From positions 1-25,177 of the forward strand of contig CALMLJ010000391.1 in assembly GCA_937868025.1 (NCBI GenBank): a stretch of 25,177 nucleotides of DNA. The letters are read 5' to 3'. Positions 7,092 through 13,321 of the stretch are shown here, piece after piece (positions within the stretch are counted from its first letter, which is position 1; each line of letters begins with the position of its first letter). Source of the stretch: an uncultured Acidimicrobiaceae bacterium. GTDB lineage: Bacteria; Actinomycetota; Acidimicrobiia; Acidimicrobiales; Microtrichaceae. A model generated the notes under the pieces. It made no database searches. It was not told the origin of the DNA and saw nothing but the letters and a program-made list of their open reading frames with translations. Both the position numbers and the translations under genes were made by a program.

Positions 7092-8212
7092 TCCTGGGGC
7101 AGCCGCACGACCATGCGTACCCCCGTCGGCGTGTTCGGCTCCACGCTGATCACCCCGTGGTGGCGCTCGACGATGCCGGCGACGATCGCGAGCCCGAGAC
7201 CGCTGCCGCCCGAACGGCGGGAGCGGTCGAGGCGGTGGAACCGATCGAAGACCTGCGACGCCGCCTCGGCGGGGATGCCCGGACCACCGTCGCTGACGAC
7301 GATCGACACCGTGGGGCCCGACTGCTGACGATCACCCGGTTGCGCCGGCCCGAGCGACGCGGCGATGCGGAACGGCGGAGCACCGTGGCGGATCGCGTTC
7401 TCCAACAAGTTGGCGATCACCCGGTGCATCAGCAGCTGGTCGACGGCCACGAGGAGCGTCTCGGGTTCGACGTCGACCTCGATCTCGGCGTCGGGGTGGT
7501 GCCAGCTGAACTCCTCGAGCGACGCCTGCACGAGTGCCGCCACCGACACGGTCTCGATGTGGAGGGGCATTTCGCCGGAGTCCAGGCGGGAGAGGCTCAT
7601 GAGCTGGTCGACGAGCACGGCGAGTCGCCGCACCTGGTTGTGCATGGTGTCGACGAAGGCGGGGTCCGCCTCGCTCACCCCGTCGGCGAGGTTCTCGATC
7701 ATCGCCTGGAGGGCGGCGATGGGCGTACGGAGCTCGTGGGACGCATTCGCCACGAGCTCGCGGCGTTGCCGATCCACCTCGGCCAGTTCCGCCGCCATCT
7801 CGTTGAACGCGGTGGCGAGCTCGCCCACCTCGTCACGTGACGTGTCGCGGACGCGGCGGCTGTAGTCGCCGTCCGCCATGGCCCGCGCCGCCGACGCCAT
7901 GTCGCGGAGCGGCGACGTGATGCCCTTCGACACGAGGCGCATGATGCCGAGGCCGACGATCACCGACGTGATGAGCCGGAACCAGAACGGCCAGCCGACC
8001 CGGAGGCCGACGCTGCCGATGAGCACCGAGATCGTCACCGAGCCGGCGACGAGCACCGACAACTTGGTGCGAATCGAGCGGAACCCGTCGAGCGGCCGCC
8101 ATTCGTACTGATTGGCTCGGTCACCTTCGCTCAGGCTCGACGCCGAGTCCGTCGGCGCCTTGTTGCGCGGCGGTACTGCTCGGCCGCCCTCCTCCGGTGG
8201 CGGGGGAGTCAT
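6989..8212 (-). CDS. Sensor histidine kinase with HAMP domain, almost no extracellular part
   Basis: This is a 407-residue kinase. Its start at 8212 overlaps the response-regulator stop by one base (TGATG); longer readings of this frame run through the regulator gene and are not coding. Two membrane segments (about 50-69 and 76-95) are separated by only some six residues, so there is no extracytoplasmic sensor domain. This resembles intramembrane-sensing kinases. HAMP spans about 95-148 and ends ELATAFNEMAAELAEVD. The HisKA domain has ANASHELRTPIA with the phosphoacceptor His159. The ATPase domain has NLLENAIRHG (N box), DGGPGIP (G1), FDRFHRLDRS (F box) and GSGLGLAIV (G2). After the fold ends at MVVRLPQ there is a tail of about 35 mostly polar residues whose codons lie partly inside the convergent gene. 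The input signal is unknown; the partner is certain from the overlap. Confidence 0.93.
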   Translation of the reverse strand: MTPPPPEEGGRAVPPRNKAPTDSASSLSEGDRANQYEWRPLDGFRSIRTKLSVLVAGSVTISVLIGSVGLRVGWPFWFRLITSVIVGLGIMRLVSKGITSPLRDMASAARAMADGDYSRRVRDTSRDEVGELATAFNEMAAELAEVDRQRRELVANASHELRTPIAALQAMIENLADGVSEADPAFVDTMHNQVRRLAVLVDQLMSLSRLDSGEMPLHIETVSVAALVQASLEEFSWHHPDAEIEVDVEPETLLVAVDQLLMHRVIANLLENAIRHGAPPFRIAASLGPAQPGDRQQSGPTVSIVVSDGGPGIPAEAASQVFDRFHRLDRSRRSGGSGLGLAIVAGIVERHHGVISVEPNTPTGVRMVVRLPQDYRDSGTTGSYMRRSMTSGSGATQVGGSAKPKKY

Positions 8213-8901
8213 CAGGCGCTTCCGATCGCGTACCCCACGGCGTGGACGGTGCGGATCACCTCGTCGCCGAGTTTCCGTCGGACCGATCGCACGTGGGAGT
8301 CTACGGTGCGGGCGCCGTAGTCGCCGTCGTAGCCCCAGACCTCGGCGAGGAGCACCTCGCGGCTGAGCACTGCGCCGCGACGCAGGGCGAGGCACACGAG
8401 CAGGTCGAACTCGATGGGGGTCAGGTGCACGGGCTCGCTGGCACGAGCGACGCGACGGGTGGCACGGTCGATCTCGATGTCGAGCACCACGAGCGGTGCC
8501 TCGTCCGCGGGCGCCGGCTGGGGCTCGGCTCGGCGCAGGACCGCCCGGACACGGGCGACGAGTTCGCGGGGGCTGAACGGCTTCGTGAGGTAGTCGTCGG
8601 CCCCGACGGCGAGACCGACGAGGAGGTCGGATTCGTCGTCGCGGGCGGTCAACATGAGCACGGGCGTCCGCCGCTCGGCCTGGATGCGGCGGCACACCTC
8701 GAGGCCGTCGAGTCCGGGCAACATGAGGTCGAGCACCACGAGGTCGGGCCGAACGCGCTCGCAGAGTTCGACCCCGACGATGCCGTCGGCCGCCCACTCG
8801 ACGTCGAACCCCTCCCCACGGAGACGCTGCATCACCGCGTCGGCGATGGCCTCCTCGTCCTCGATGACGACGATCCGCTGCTGTGCCCCGTGCTGATCCA
8901 C
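8212..8901 (-). CDS. OmpR/PhoB-family response regulator
   Basis: This is a 229-residue two-domain regulator. The receiver domain (about 9-120) has the acidic pair in VIEDEE, the phosphoacceptor aspartate in VVLDLMLPGLDG, the conserved Thr in MLTARDD and the Lys in YLTKPFSPREL. The DNA-binding winged helix (about 133-227) shows LTPIEFDLLVCLALRRGAV, VDSHVRSVRRKLGD and RTVHAVGYAIG. The gene is first in an operon with its kinase. The GTG start at 8901 is preceded by GGAGGG only one base away, too close to work as a ribosome site. TAACGT lies 6 nt upstream, which fits leaderless expression. No target site can be assigned from this window. Confidence 0.94.
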   Translation of the reverse strand: MDQHGAQQRIVVIEDEEAIADAVMQRLRGEGFDVEWAADGIVGVELCERVRPDLVVLDLMLPGLDGLEVCRRIQAERRTPVLMLTARDDESDLLVGLAVGADDYLTKPFSPRELVARVRAVLRRAEPQPAPADEAPLVVLDIEIDRATRRVARASEPVHLTPIEFDLLVCLALRRGAVLSREVLLAEVWGYDGDYGARTVDSHVRSVRRKLGDEVIRTVHAVGYAIGSA

Positions 8902-8907
8902 CCCTCC

Positions 8908-8913
8908 ACGTTA
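8908..8913 (-). promoter_or_regulatory. Leaderless -10 (TAACGT) of the two-component operon
   Basis: On the minus strand TAACGT is followed by 6 nt (GGAGGG) and GTG at 8901, the same start architecture as the other leaderless genes in the window. Confidence 0.45.
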
Positions 8914-9007
8914 GAGATCACGGGCGTCGGAGTTGTGCGAACGATGTGCAGGCCCGGTGAAGAACCGAGGCGCGACCGTGCGCACCGGAACCCGTCGGAG
9001 ACCGAAC

Positions 9008-9013
9008 TACGAT
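9008..9013 (+). promoter_or_regulatory. Leaderless -10 (TACGAT) of the lipoprotein gene
   Basis: TACGAT is followed by 7 nt and GTG at 9021. The ATG at 9012 lies inside this hexamer, so if the promoter is real that ATG is not transcribed and GTG 9021 is the start. Confidence 0.45.
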
Positions 9014-9020
9014 GCCGCCC

Positions 9021-9695
9021 GTGCCACTCCGCCAGCGCATCCGCCCGGTGTCGATCGCCGCGATCGCGCTGGTTTCGGGTGTGCTCCTGGTTGCCGGGTG
9101 CGGCGGCGACGACACCGCCGACGGTGCCGATCCCACCACGACGGCAGCGGCGAAGCCGACGAGCACGACGTCCGCGCCCACCACGACCTCGTCGATCTCG
9201 ACCACGGTCGCCGACGGGGGAGCGGGGTCGACCACCACCGCAGCGGTCGGTGTCACGACGACCGCCGGCGGCAGTGACGCCGCGTCCGCCGACGCCGTGC
9301 CCGACGGCACCAGCTTCGGGTACGTGACCGCGATCAACATCGGCGGGTCGACCGTCACGATCGACATCGCCGAACTGCTGACCGGCGATGCCGCGGTGAC
9401 GGCGGCCATCGAGGACGGGGCGCTCGAACCGGGCGAGACGTCGATCGACAACGACTACTACGTCCGCAACAAGAACCCGAAGCTTCGGACGGTCACGGTC
9501 GGGCCGACGGCGCCGGTGAACGTGCTCTCGAGCCCGGGCAGCCCCGACCTCGAGAGCGGGAACCTCCAGAAGCTGGCCGAGGCCCTCACCGCAGTGCCCG
9601 TCGGCGATCCGGCCGAGGGCGGCCCGAGGCTGCCGGTCCAGATCGTCGCCCGTGGTGGGCTCATCAGTCGTATCGACGAGGTGTTCTTCCCGTAG
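9021..9695 (+). CDS. Secreted lipoprotein with Thr-rich linker, unknown function
   Basis: This is a 224-residue lipoprotein (227 if ATG 9012 is used). A short basic start (PLRQRIRP) is followed by a hydrophobic segment and the lipobox LVAGC, so the cysteine at about residue 31 would be lipidated and the mature protein anchored outside the membrane. About 65 residues of Thr/Ser/Ala-rich low-complexity linker follow. The C-terminal domain (about 95-224) has alternating strand-like segments (GYVTAINIGGSTVTIDIAEL, DNDYYVRNKNPKLRTVTVG, PVQIVARGGLISRIDEVFFP) and two recognisable charged/polar loops. I do not recognise a named family, although short actinobacterial lipoproteins with this calcium-binding-like 'DNDYYVRN' segment are common. 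Gene 9858 converges on it across a large hairpin. A cell-surface role is certain; anything more specific is not supported. Confidence 0.8.
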   Translation: MPLRQRIRPVSIAAIALVSGVLLVAGCGGDDTADGADPTTTAAAKPTSTTSAPTTTSSISTTVADGGAGSTTTAAVGVTTTAGGSDAASADAVPDGTSFGYVTAINIGGSTVTIDIAELLTGDAAVTAAIEDGALEPGETSIDNDYYVRNKNPKLRTVTVGPTAPVNVLSSPGSPDLESGNLQKLAEALTAVPVGDPAEGGPRLPVQIVARGGLISRIDEVFFP

Positions 9696-9714
9696 CGCCC
9701 GGGTGGGCGGCGCT

Positions 9715-9764
9715 CGAAGTGGTGCGCTGGCGCGACGTTTCCATCGCGCTCACGCACCACTTCG
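9715..9764. terminator. Large imperfect hairpin between convergent genes
   Basis: The 21-nt arms 9715-9735 and 9744-9764 pair over 12 outer and 6 inner positions with a three-base internal mismatch, around an 8-nt loop (CGTTTCCA). It sits 20 nt after the lipoprotein stop. It may be a two-way terminator or a small dispersed palindromic element; no T-run follows. Confidence 0.45.
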
Positions 9765-9857
9765 ATCGACCACGATCGAGCGATGCCGACGATCACGCGC
9801 TCACGTCGGAGTTCGAGCTGGCGACCCGCCGCCTCGAACCCCTTGGAACTCCTCGGC

Positions 9858-10802
9858 TTAGAGGCCGAGCCGGTCGCGCACGGGCGCCGGCCACTGCGCG
9901 ACATCGGTGCCGTGCTGGTTGAAGAGCGCCACGGTGCACCGCTCGAGCCCGAACCCGATGCACGACGAGTGCGCGTCGGCGCCGTCGTCGGTGTGGATCC
10001 CGAACGTGTGGCCGAAGTGGTCCTGGTGGTAGTTGATCGACGAGCACGCCGTCCGGTGTTCGTCGCCGTACACGTCGACGAGGAACTCGATCTTGAGCTG
10101 CTGCTCGCGCTGGCTCATCTTCATGAGGCGCCCGGCGCGGCCGAAGAACGGGTCGTTGGCGATGTCGGAGATGACGTCGAGGCCGAGGGCCGAGAGCAGC
10201 TCGGGCGCCCGCTCGAGCCAGCGCGCTCGCCAGTCGAGAACCTCGTCGGGCGTTGCGATACGGATGTGCTCATGCTGGCGGAATGCCTGCAGGCGCATCG
10301 GATCGACCGACGGCTCGTGGCGGAAGCAGTAGGCGCACGTCTCGAACACGGCACCACCGGCGCCGAGCGCGCCGGTCACCGACGGGTAGATCGGATAGCA
10401 GCACGCCGGGGTGAGCGTCACCTCGGTCTGCGTGAGGAGGTCGCCGTAGGGGGCGTCGCCATCGAGCCGTTCGACGACAGCGCGATGATCGGCGGCATCG
10501 CCGACGAACGAGAAGACCGGCCCGACGAGTTCGGGAAAGTTGCGCAGGTAGCCGATCTTGTCGAAGTCGACCTTCGGGATCAGCGGCGGGTACGACACCC
10601 GCGTCGGGTGATCGTCTTCGCCAGCAGCGGCGACGAGCGCGCCGACGCCCGAAACGACGGCTTCGAACACGACATCGCGGCCGAAGAGCCCTGCGACGCC
10701 GGTGGGGATGAGGCGGCCGGCGTCGACCAGCCGGTCCCGGAGTGCCAGCTGCGACTCGGCGAGTGCGTTCGCGGCCGGGGGAGTGGTATCGGCCTCGGCC
10801 AT
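9858..10802 (-). CDS. Amino acid:[carrier protein] ligase (class II aminoacyl-tRNA synthetase homologue)
   Basis: This 314-residue protein has the catalytic core of the atypical, methanogen-type seryl-tRNA synthetase but no tRNA-binding arm. That is the mark of the family described from Bradyrhizobium (Bll0957 type), which activates a small amino acid with ATP and loads it on the phosphopantetheine of a carrier protein instead of tRNA. Visible features are the metal-site segment TLTPACCYPIYP (Cys134/135), class II motif 2 FRHEPS (160-165), Glu178 in RQHEHIRI, Cys281 in SSCIGFGLER, and motif 3 GFGLER (283-288). Cys134 or Cys135, Glu178 and Cys281 fit the three protein ligands of the active-site zinc. 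It lies 22 nt behind its carrier-protein gene and is third in the cassette. Known homologues load glycine or alanine; the amino acid here cannot be read from sequence. TAA stop at 9858 sits in a small hairpin (9852-9869). Confidence 0.88.
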   Translation of the reverse strand: MAEADTTPPAANALAESQLALRDRLVDAGRLIPTGVAGLFGRDVVFEAVVSGVGALVAAAGEDDHPTRVSYPPLIPKVDFDKIGYLRNFPELVGPVFSFVGDAADHRAVVERLDGDAPYGDLLTQTEVTLTPACCYPIYPSVTGALGAGGAVFETCAYCFRHEPSVDPMRLQAFRQHEHIRIATPDEVLDWRARWLERAPELLSALGLDVISDIANDPFFGRAGRLMKMSQREQQLKIEFLVDVYGDEHRTACSSINYHQDHFGHTFGIHTDDGADAHSSCIGFGLERCTVALFNQHGTDVAQWPAPVRDRLGL

Positions 10803-10824
10803 GGCGGGAGTGGTACGGCGCCGG

Positions 10825-11079
10825 TCAGGCGTCGACGTGGACGAGGTCCGCCAGCGCGACGCTGAGGTTCTCGATCGACTCGAAGGTCGTGCGCTTCAGG
10901 AAACGCTCCGGGAACTCGACGTCGAACTCGTCCTCGAGGGCCAGCATCACGTTGACGCTGGCGTGCGACGTGAGACCGGCCTCGTACAGGCTGGCCGAGT
11001 CGCTGAGGGTGGCGACGTCGACCGCGAGGCGGCCGTGGTCGACGAGCACACTGCGGATGAGTTGGGTATGGTCAGGCAT
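10825..11079 (-). CDS. Aminoacyl carrier protein (acyl-carrier-protein fold)
   Basis: This is an 84-residue, acidic, helical carrier protein. The phosphopantetheine attachment motif reads EAGLTSHASVNVMLALEDEFDVEFP, with Ser38 in the place of the DSL serine. The GLTS.A variant, with Thr before the serine, is what I remember of the carrier proteins encoded next to Bll0957-type ligases, as opposed to the GADSL of fatty-acid ACP. The start overlaps the AcpS stop by one base (TGATG at 11081-11077), and the ligase follows 22 nt after the stop. The expected role is to hold the amino acid delivered by the ligase as a thioester; no enzyme that would use it is in the window. Confidence 0.9.
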   Translation of the reverse strand: MPDHTQLIRSVLVDHGRLAVDVATLSDSASLYEAGLTSHASVNVMLALEDEFDVEFPERFLKRTTFESIENLSVALADLVHVDA

Positions 11080-11717
11080 CAGACGGCTTCCTGGGAGTGG
11101 TCGTAGGTGTCGTATCGGCGGTCGAAGGGGATGCCTGCAGGAAAAAGGTCCGACAGCTTGGACGCGGGGTCCAACGTCGGCGCCGGCAGGGCGATCGAGG
11201 GCAGGGGAGTGTCCAGCACCGCGACGAACACGGCCGACGCTCGGCCGGCGTCGTGGGTGAGGCTGAGCGAGGTGTCGATCACACGGAGGGCCTCGGCGCA
11301 GTTTGCGGCGTTGCCCCGGAGCTCGATCTCGGGCCCACCGTCGGGGTCGAGCTGGACCTCGATGTCGTGGAACGCGATCGGCCGGTCAGGTCGCAGTGCC
11401 TTGATCACCGACTCCTTCGCTGCGAACCGCGCTGCGAAGCGATCCGCCGCGGGGCCGCGTGCGCCGGTGCAGGTCGCCCGTTCCAGCTCGGTGAACACGC
11501 GCCGCAGGTACCGCTCGCCGAACCGCTCGATCGAGCGGGCGACCTCGTCGACGGCCATCATGTCGGTGCCGACGCGGAGTGTGCTCAATGCCCACGGACG
11601 GTCGGTCCCCCGGCGGGGCGCGACCCGACGTTTGGTTCCGTCCCAGTCGACGGCGGCCGGCATCCCGGCGGGAATCTCCGCGGTAGGCATGCCTCCTTCA
11701 TCGGTCCGCTCCGCCAC
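11079..11717 (-). CDS. AcpS-type 4'-phosphopantetheinyl transferase with extra N- and C-terminal segments
   Basis: This 212-residue protein has a holo-ACP-synthase core at about 47-170: LRVGTDMMAVDEVARSIERFGERYLRRVFTELE with the metal-binding Asp52, then RFAARFAAKESVIKAL with Glu102 and its flanking Lys101. It would attach phosphopantetheine from CoA to the serine of the carrier protein encoded next. Ordinary AcpS is about 120-140 residues. This one has about 45 residues before the core and about 42 after it (ending FPAGIPFDRRYDTYDHSQEAV), neither of which I recognise. The GTG start at 11717 is supported by CAATCT at 11730-11725, 7 nt upstream. ATG at 11690 is preceded by AAGGAGG one base away, too close to be useful. 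It is the first gene of the cassette and is probably dedicated to it. Confidence 0.86.
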   Translation of the reverse strand: MAERTDEGGMPTAEIPAGMPAAVDWDGTKRRVAPRRGTDRPWALSTLRVGTDMMAVDEVARSIERFGERYLRRVFTELERATCTGARGPAADRFAARFAAKESVIKALRPDRPIAFHDIEVQLDPDGGPEIELRGNAANCAEALRVIDTSLSLTHDAGRASAVFVAVLDTPLPSIALPAPTLDPASKLSDLFPAGIPFDRRYDTYDHSQEAV

Positions 11718-11724
11718 AACTTGA

Positions 11725-11730
11725 AGATTG
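11725..11730 (-). promoter_or_regulatory. Weak leaderless -10 (CAATCT) of the aminoacyl-carrier cassette
   Basis: On the minus strand CAATCT precedes GTG 11717 by 7 nt. The first base departs from TANNNT, but the same CAATCT hexamer stands 6 nt before the EcsC-family gene at 16351. The surrounding 11718-11760 is AT-richer than the rest of the window, as expected for a promoter. Confidence 0.35.
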
Positions 11731-11801
11731 AACTAGTCAATTTCCCCCAAATCGGTTCGGTCTTGATCAGCTGAACTGAACTGCCCGGAGTCGGGTGGTC
11801 C

Positions 11802-11848
11802 TTGACGGGCACAGGCGCACCCCCTAAGTTTCGTCACAGTGACGAAAC
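11802..11848 (+). promoter_or_regulatory. Consensus-like promoter with a perfect palindrome over the start codon
   Basis: TTGACG (11802-11807), a 17-nt spacer and TAAGTT (11825-11830) form the best promoter in the window. GTG 11839 follows 8 nt later, so transcription should start at the start codon. GTTTCGTCAC (11828-11837) and GTGACGAAAC (11839-11848) are exact inverted repeats around a single A. The palindrome covers the end of the -10, the start site and the first three codons, an ideal place for a repressor. Confidence 0.6.
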
Positions 11849-12177
11849 GCAAGGGGTCAGGGAAGCGGTCGAGGTGCGAGTGGTGCTCGCGCCCGTTGCC
11901 GGAACGGCCGGCCGACCGGGTGGGGCGGAAGCCGAAGTACTGCCGTCGGAGTTGTCGCCAACGAGCGTTCGAGGCACGTCGGCGTGGTGAACAGCTGGGC
12001 GTCGCCGACGACGAACTCGTGATCACGAGAAACGAGTTGGACGATGTGAACGACCGACTGTTCGAGGTGGCTGCGGTGGTTCGCGACGCCCAGTTGCAGC
12101 TGGAGGCCGGGTTGTCACCGATCAAGGTCCTCGAACATCTCCTCGTGGCGGTCGACAGCGTCGTGGGGACGAACTGA
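11839..12177 (+). CDS. Small four-cysteine zinc-ribbon-like protein with coiled C-terminal helix
   Basis: This is a 112-residue protein, unnamed to me. The very basic N-terminus (TKRKGSGKRSR) leads into CEWC (Cys13, Cys16), a loop rich in Arg/Pro, and YCRRSC (Cys35, Cys39). The four cysteines (CxxC-18-CxxxC) would hold one zinc, and the knuckle is followed by RQRAFEARRRGEQ, a strongly basic helix that could contact nucleic acid. The last 60 residues are acidic and helical (ELVITRNELDDVNDRLFEVAAVVRD), fit for dimerisation. Small proteins of this plan are common in actinobacteria. The GTG start is leaderless and embedded in a perfect palindrome, which suggests tight regulation and perhaps autoregulation. 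A DNA- or RNA-binding role is inference. It is divergent from the aminoacyl-carrier cassette and 121 nt away. Confidence 0.75.
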   Translation: MTKRKGSGKRSRCEWCSRPLPERPADRVGRKPKYCRRSCRQRAFEARRRGEQLGVADDELVITRNELDDVNDRLFEVAAVVRDAQLQLEAGLSPIKVLEHLLVAVDSVVGTN

Positions 12178-12253
12178 CGCACCCCGCTCGGGTGCTCCGG
12201 GGCTCTCTGCTCAACGCCGGAAATACACGTTATGTCAAGTTGAGGTCGAGGCG

Positions 12254-12279
12254 GTGGGTGGGCCGAACGGCCTACCCAC
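12254..12279. terminator. Hairpin between convergent genes
   Basis: Arms 12254-12264 and 12269-12279 form an 11-bp stem with one G-T pair and a GAAC tetraloop, between the four-cysteine gene and the ArsR gene. There is no T-run, so a factor-assisted or two-way terminator is likely. The AT-rich stretch 12221-12244 before it has no assigned role. Confidence 0.45.
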
Positions 12280-12287
12280 CCCCCTGC

Positions 12288-12632
12288 TCACTCCACGCCG
12301 TCGACCGAGGCCTGGATCGACTCGGCCAGGCGCTTGATGCGCCGAAGCCGGGCATCCCAGGTGGATCCAACCGTCGTCAGCTGGGCGATCGCTCGGTCGA
12401 GCTGCGCCTCGTCGACGTCGTAACGCATCTCTCGCCCGATCGGCGTCACGTTGACGAGCCCGACGCGGTCGAGCACGCCGAGATGTTTGGCGACGGCTTG
12501 GCGGGTGACGGGCAGGTGGGCGCTGAGACTCGTCGCCGTACCCGGCCCGTGGTCGAGGAGCAGGTCGAGCATCCGTCGCCGGGTGGGGTCACCGATCGCC
12601 GACCAGAGATCGTCGTCGACGGCGACGCTCAC
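12288..12632 (-). CDS. ArsR-family transcriptional regulator
   Basis: This 114-residue winged-helix regulator is of the ArsR type usually encoded with SRPBCC/AHSA1 proteins. The N-terminal DDDLWSAIGDPTRRRMLDLLLDHGPGTATSLSAHL and the recognition region PVTRQAVAKHLGVLDRVGLVNVTPIGREMRYDVD are typical. There is no CxC metal motif, so it is unlikely to sense arsenic or another thiophilic metal. GTG 12632 overlaps the TGA of the upstream SRPBCC gene by four bases (GTGA). The reading frame continues open further upstream, but only as a shadow of that gene. It probably binds the two GCAAC-N5-GTTGC sites before the operon and controls it. The gene order (SRPBCC first, regulator second) is the reverse of the more usual one. 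Confidence 0.88.
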   Translation of the reverse strand: MSVAVDDDLWSAIGDPTRRRMLDLLLDHGPGTATSLSAHLPVTRQAVAKHLGVLDRVGLVNVTPIGREMRYDVDEAQLDRAIAQLTTVGSTWDARLRRIKRLAESIQASVDGVE

Positions 12633-13120
12633 GAGCCCGACGCGATCTGCTCGGCGACCGGCACGATCCGGGGCAGGTGGAGGTCCCAGCCGTTGCAGTG
12701 GTCGCGGTACGCCTGCTCGAGCACTGCCGCGTCCCACCCCTTCTCTCGGAAGCCGGTCTCGCTCACCTTGAGGAGGGTCCCGCTCCCCCGCGGTTCGAGG
12801 TCGAAGGTCGCCAGCAGCGAGTTCCCCGGAGCGGCGGCCTCGCCCTCGGCGATCCACCGGAACGAGAAGCGACGGTGCGGGTCGGCCTCGACGACGGTGA
12901 TCGGCTCGACGGCCGCCCGCTTGGTGGGGCCGTTGTTCCAGGCGAGCTCCCCCACCGCCCCCGGGGTCGGGTCGAGGTCGACCTCGTCGGCCCACCACTC
13001 CGCGATGTGCTCGGGCCGGCTGATCACGGCGTACACCACCTCAGGTGACGCCTCGATGTAGAGCTCGCGCTCGATGCTCCCGAACTCGGTGCTCTGGTCC
13101 TGCGTGCTTCCGGTGGTCAT
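12629..13120 (-). CDS. SRPBCC / AHSA1-family protein
   Basis: This is a 163-residue START-like domain protein. It has the family's opening strand IERELYIEASPEVVYAVISRPEHIAEWW, the middle RRFSFRW and LLATFDLEPRGSGTLLKVSETGF, and the closing helix KGWDAAVLEQAYRDHCNGWDLHLPRI. The fold makes a hydrophobic cavity for a small ligand and also forms the Aha1 domain. In bacteria these proteins are commonly paired with an ArsR regulator, as here, where the regulator start overlaps this stop by four bases. The ATG at 13120 lies about 30 nt downstream of the predicted transcription start, with only a weak ribosome site. No ligand can be inferred. Confidence 0.87.
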   Translation of the reverse strand: MTTGSTQDQSTEFGSIERELYIEASPEVVYAVISRPEHIAEWWADEVDLDPTPGAVGELAWNNGPTKRAAVEPITVVEADPHRRFSFRWIAEGEAAAPGNSLLATFDLEPRGSGTLLKVSETGFREKGWDAAVLEQAYRDHCNGWDLHLPRIVPVAEQIASGS

Positions 13121-13136
13121 GGTCGTCTCGCTTTCT

Positions 13137-13196
13137 GCAACGTTTGGTTGCGGAAGAACCTACGCGCCTCGGCCGTGATGTGCAACCAGAAGTTGC
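13137..13196 (-). promoter_or_regulatory. Two operator sites bracketing the SRPBCC-ArsR promoter
   Basis: GCAAC-N5-GTTGC occurs at 13137-13151 and at 13182-13196, 45 bp apart. Both have the same flanking bases (T before and GG after, read on plus), although the central five bases differ. Between them, TAGGTT reads on the minus strand at 13162-13157 as the -10. The first site then covers the predicted transcription start and the second the -35. This layout is typical of repression, most simply by the operon's own ArsR protein. Confidence 0.6.
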
Positions 13197-13307
13197 GGTT
13201 TGGTTCCGAGCGCAGCGACTCCTCCGCGAGTGCCGGGAGGAGGTTTGAACCGCGGCGCACGCCATCCGTGCGCGCGGGTTCACACCTTCCAGTCCGACGC
13301 CGCCGAG

Positions 13308-13313
13308 TAGCGT
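13308..13313 (+). promoter_or_regulatory. Leaderless -10 (TAGCGT) of the MgtC-family gene
   Basis: TAGCGT is followed by 8 nt and ATG 13322. The same hexamer stands before the aldehyde dehydrogenase gene at 17130-17135. Confidence 0.45.
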
Positions 13314-13321
13314 CCGCACCG

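Noticed and set aside
8213..8797. Extended N-terminus for the histidine kinase
   Set aside because: It overlaps the response-regulator gene in another frame and is Arg-rich; the ATG overlapping the regulator stop is the natural start.
12221..12244. AT-rich stretch with TTGACA on the minus strand, as promoter or recombination site
   Set aside because: It lies between convergent genes, has no gene to serve at a suitable distance and no matching repeat in the window; it may be something, but nothing supports a call.
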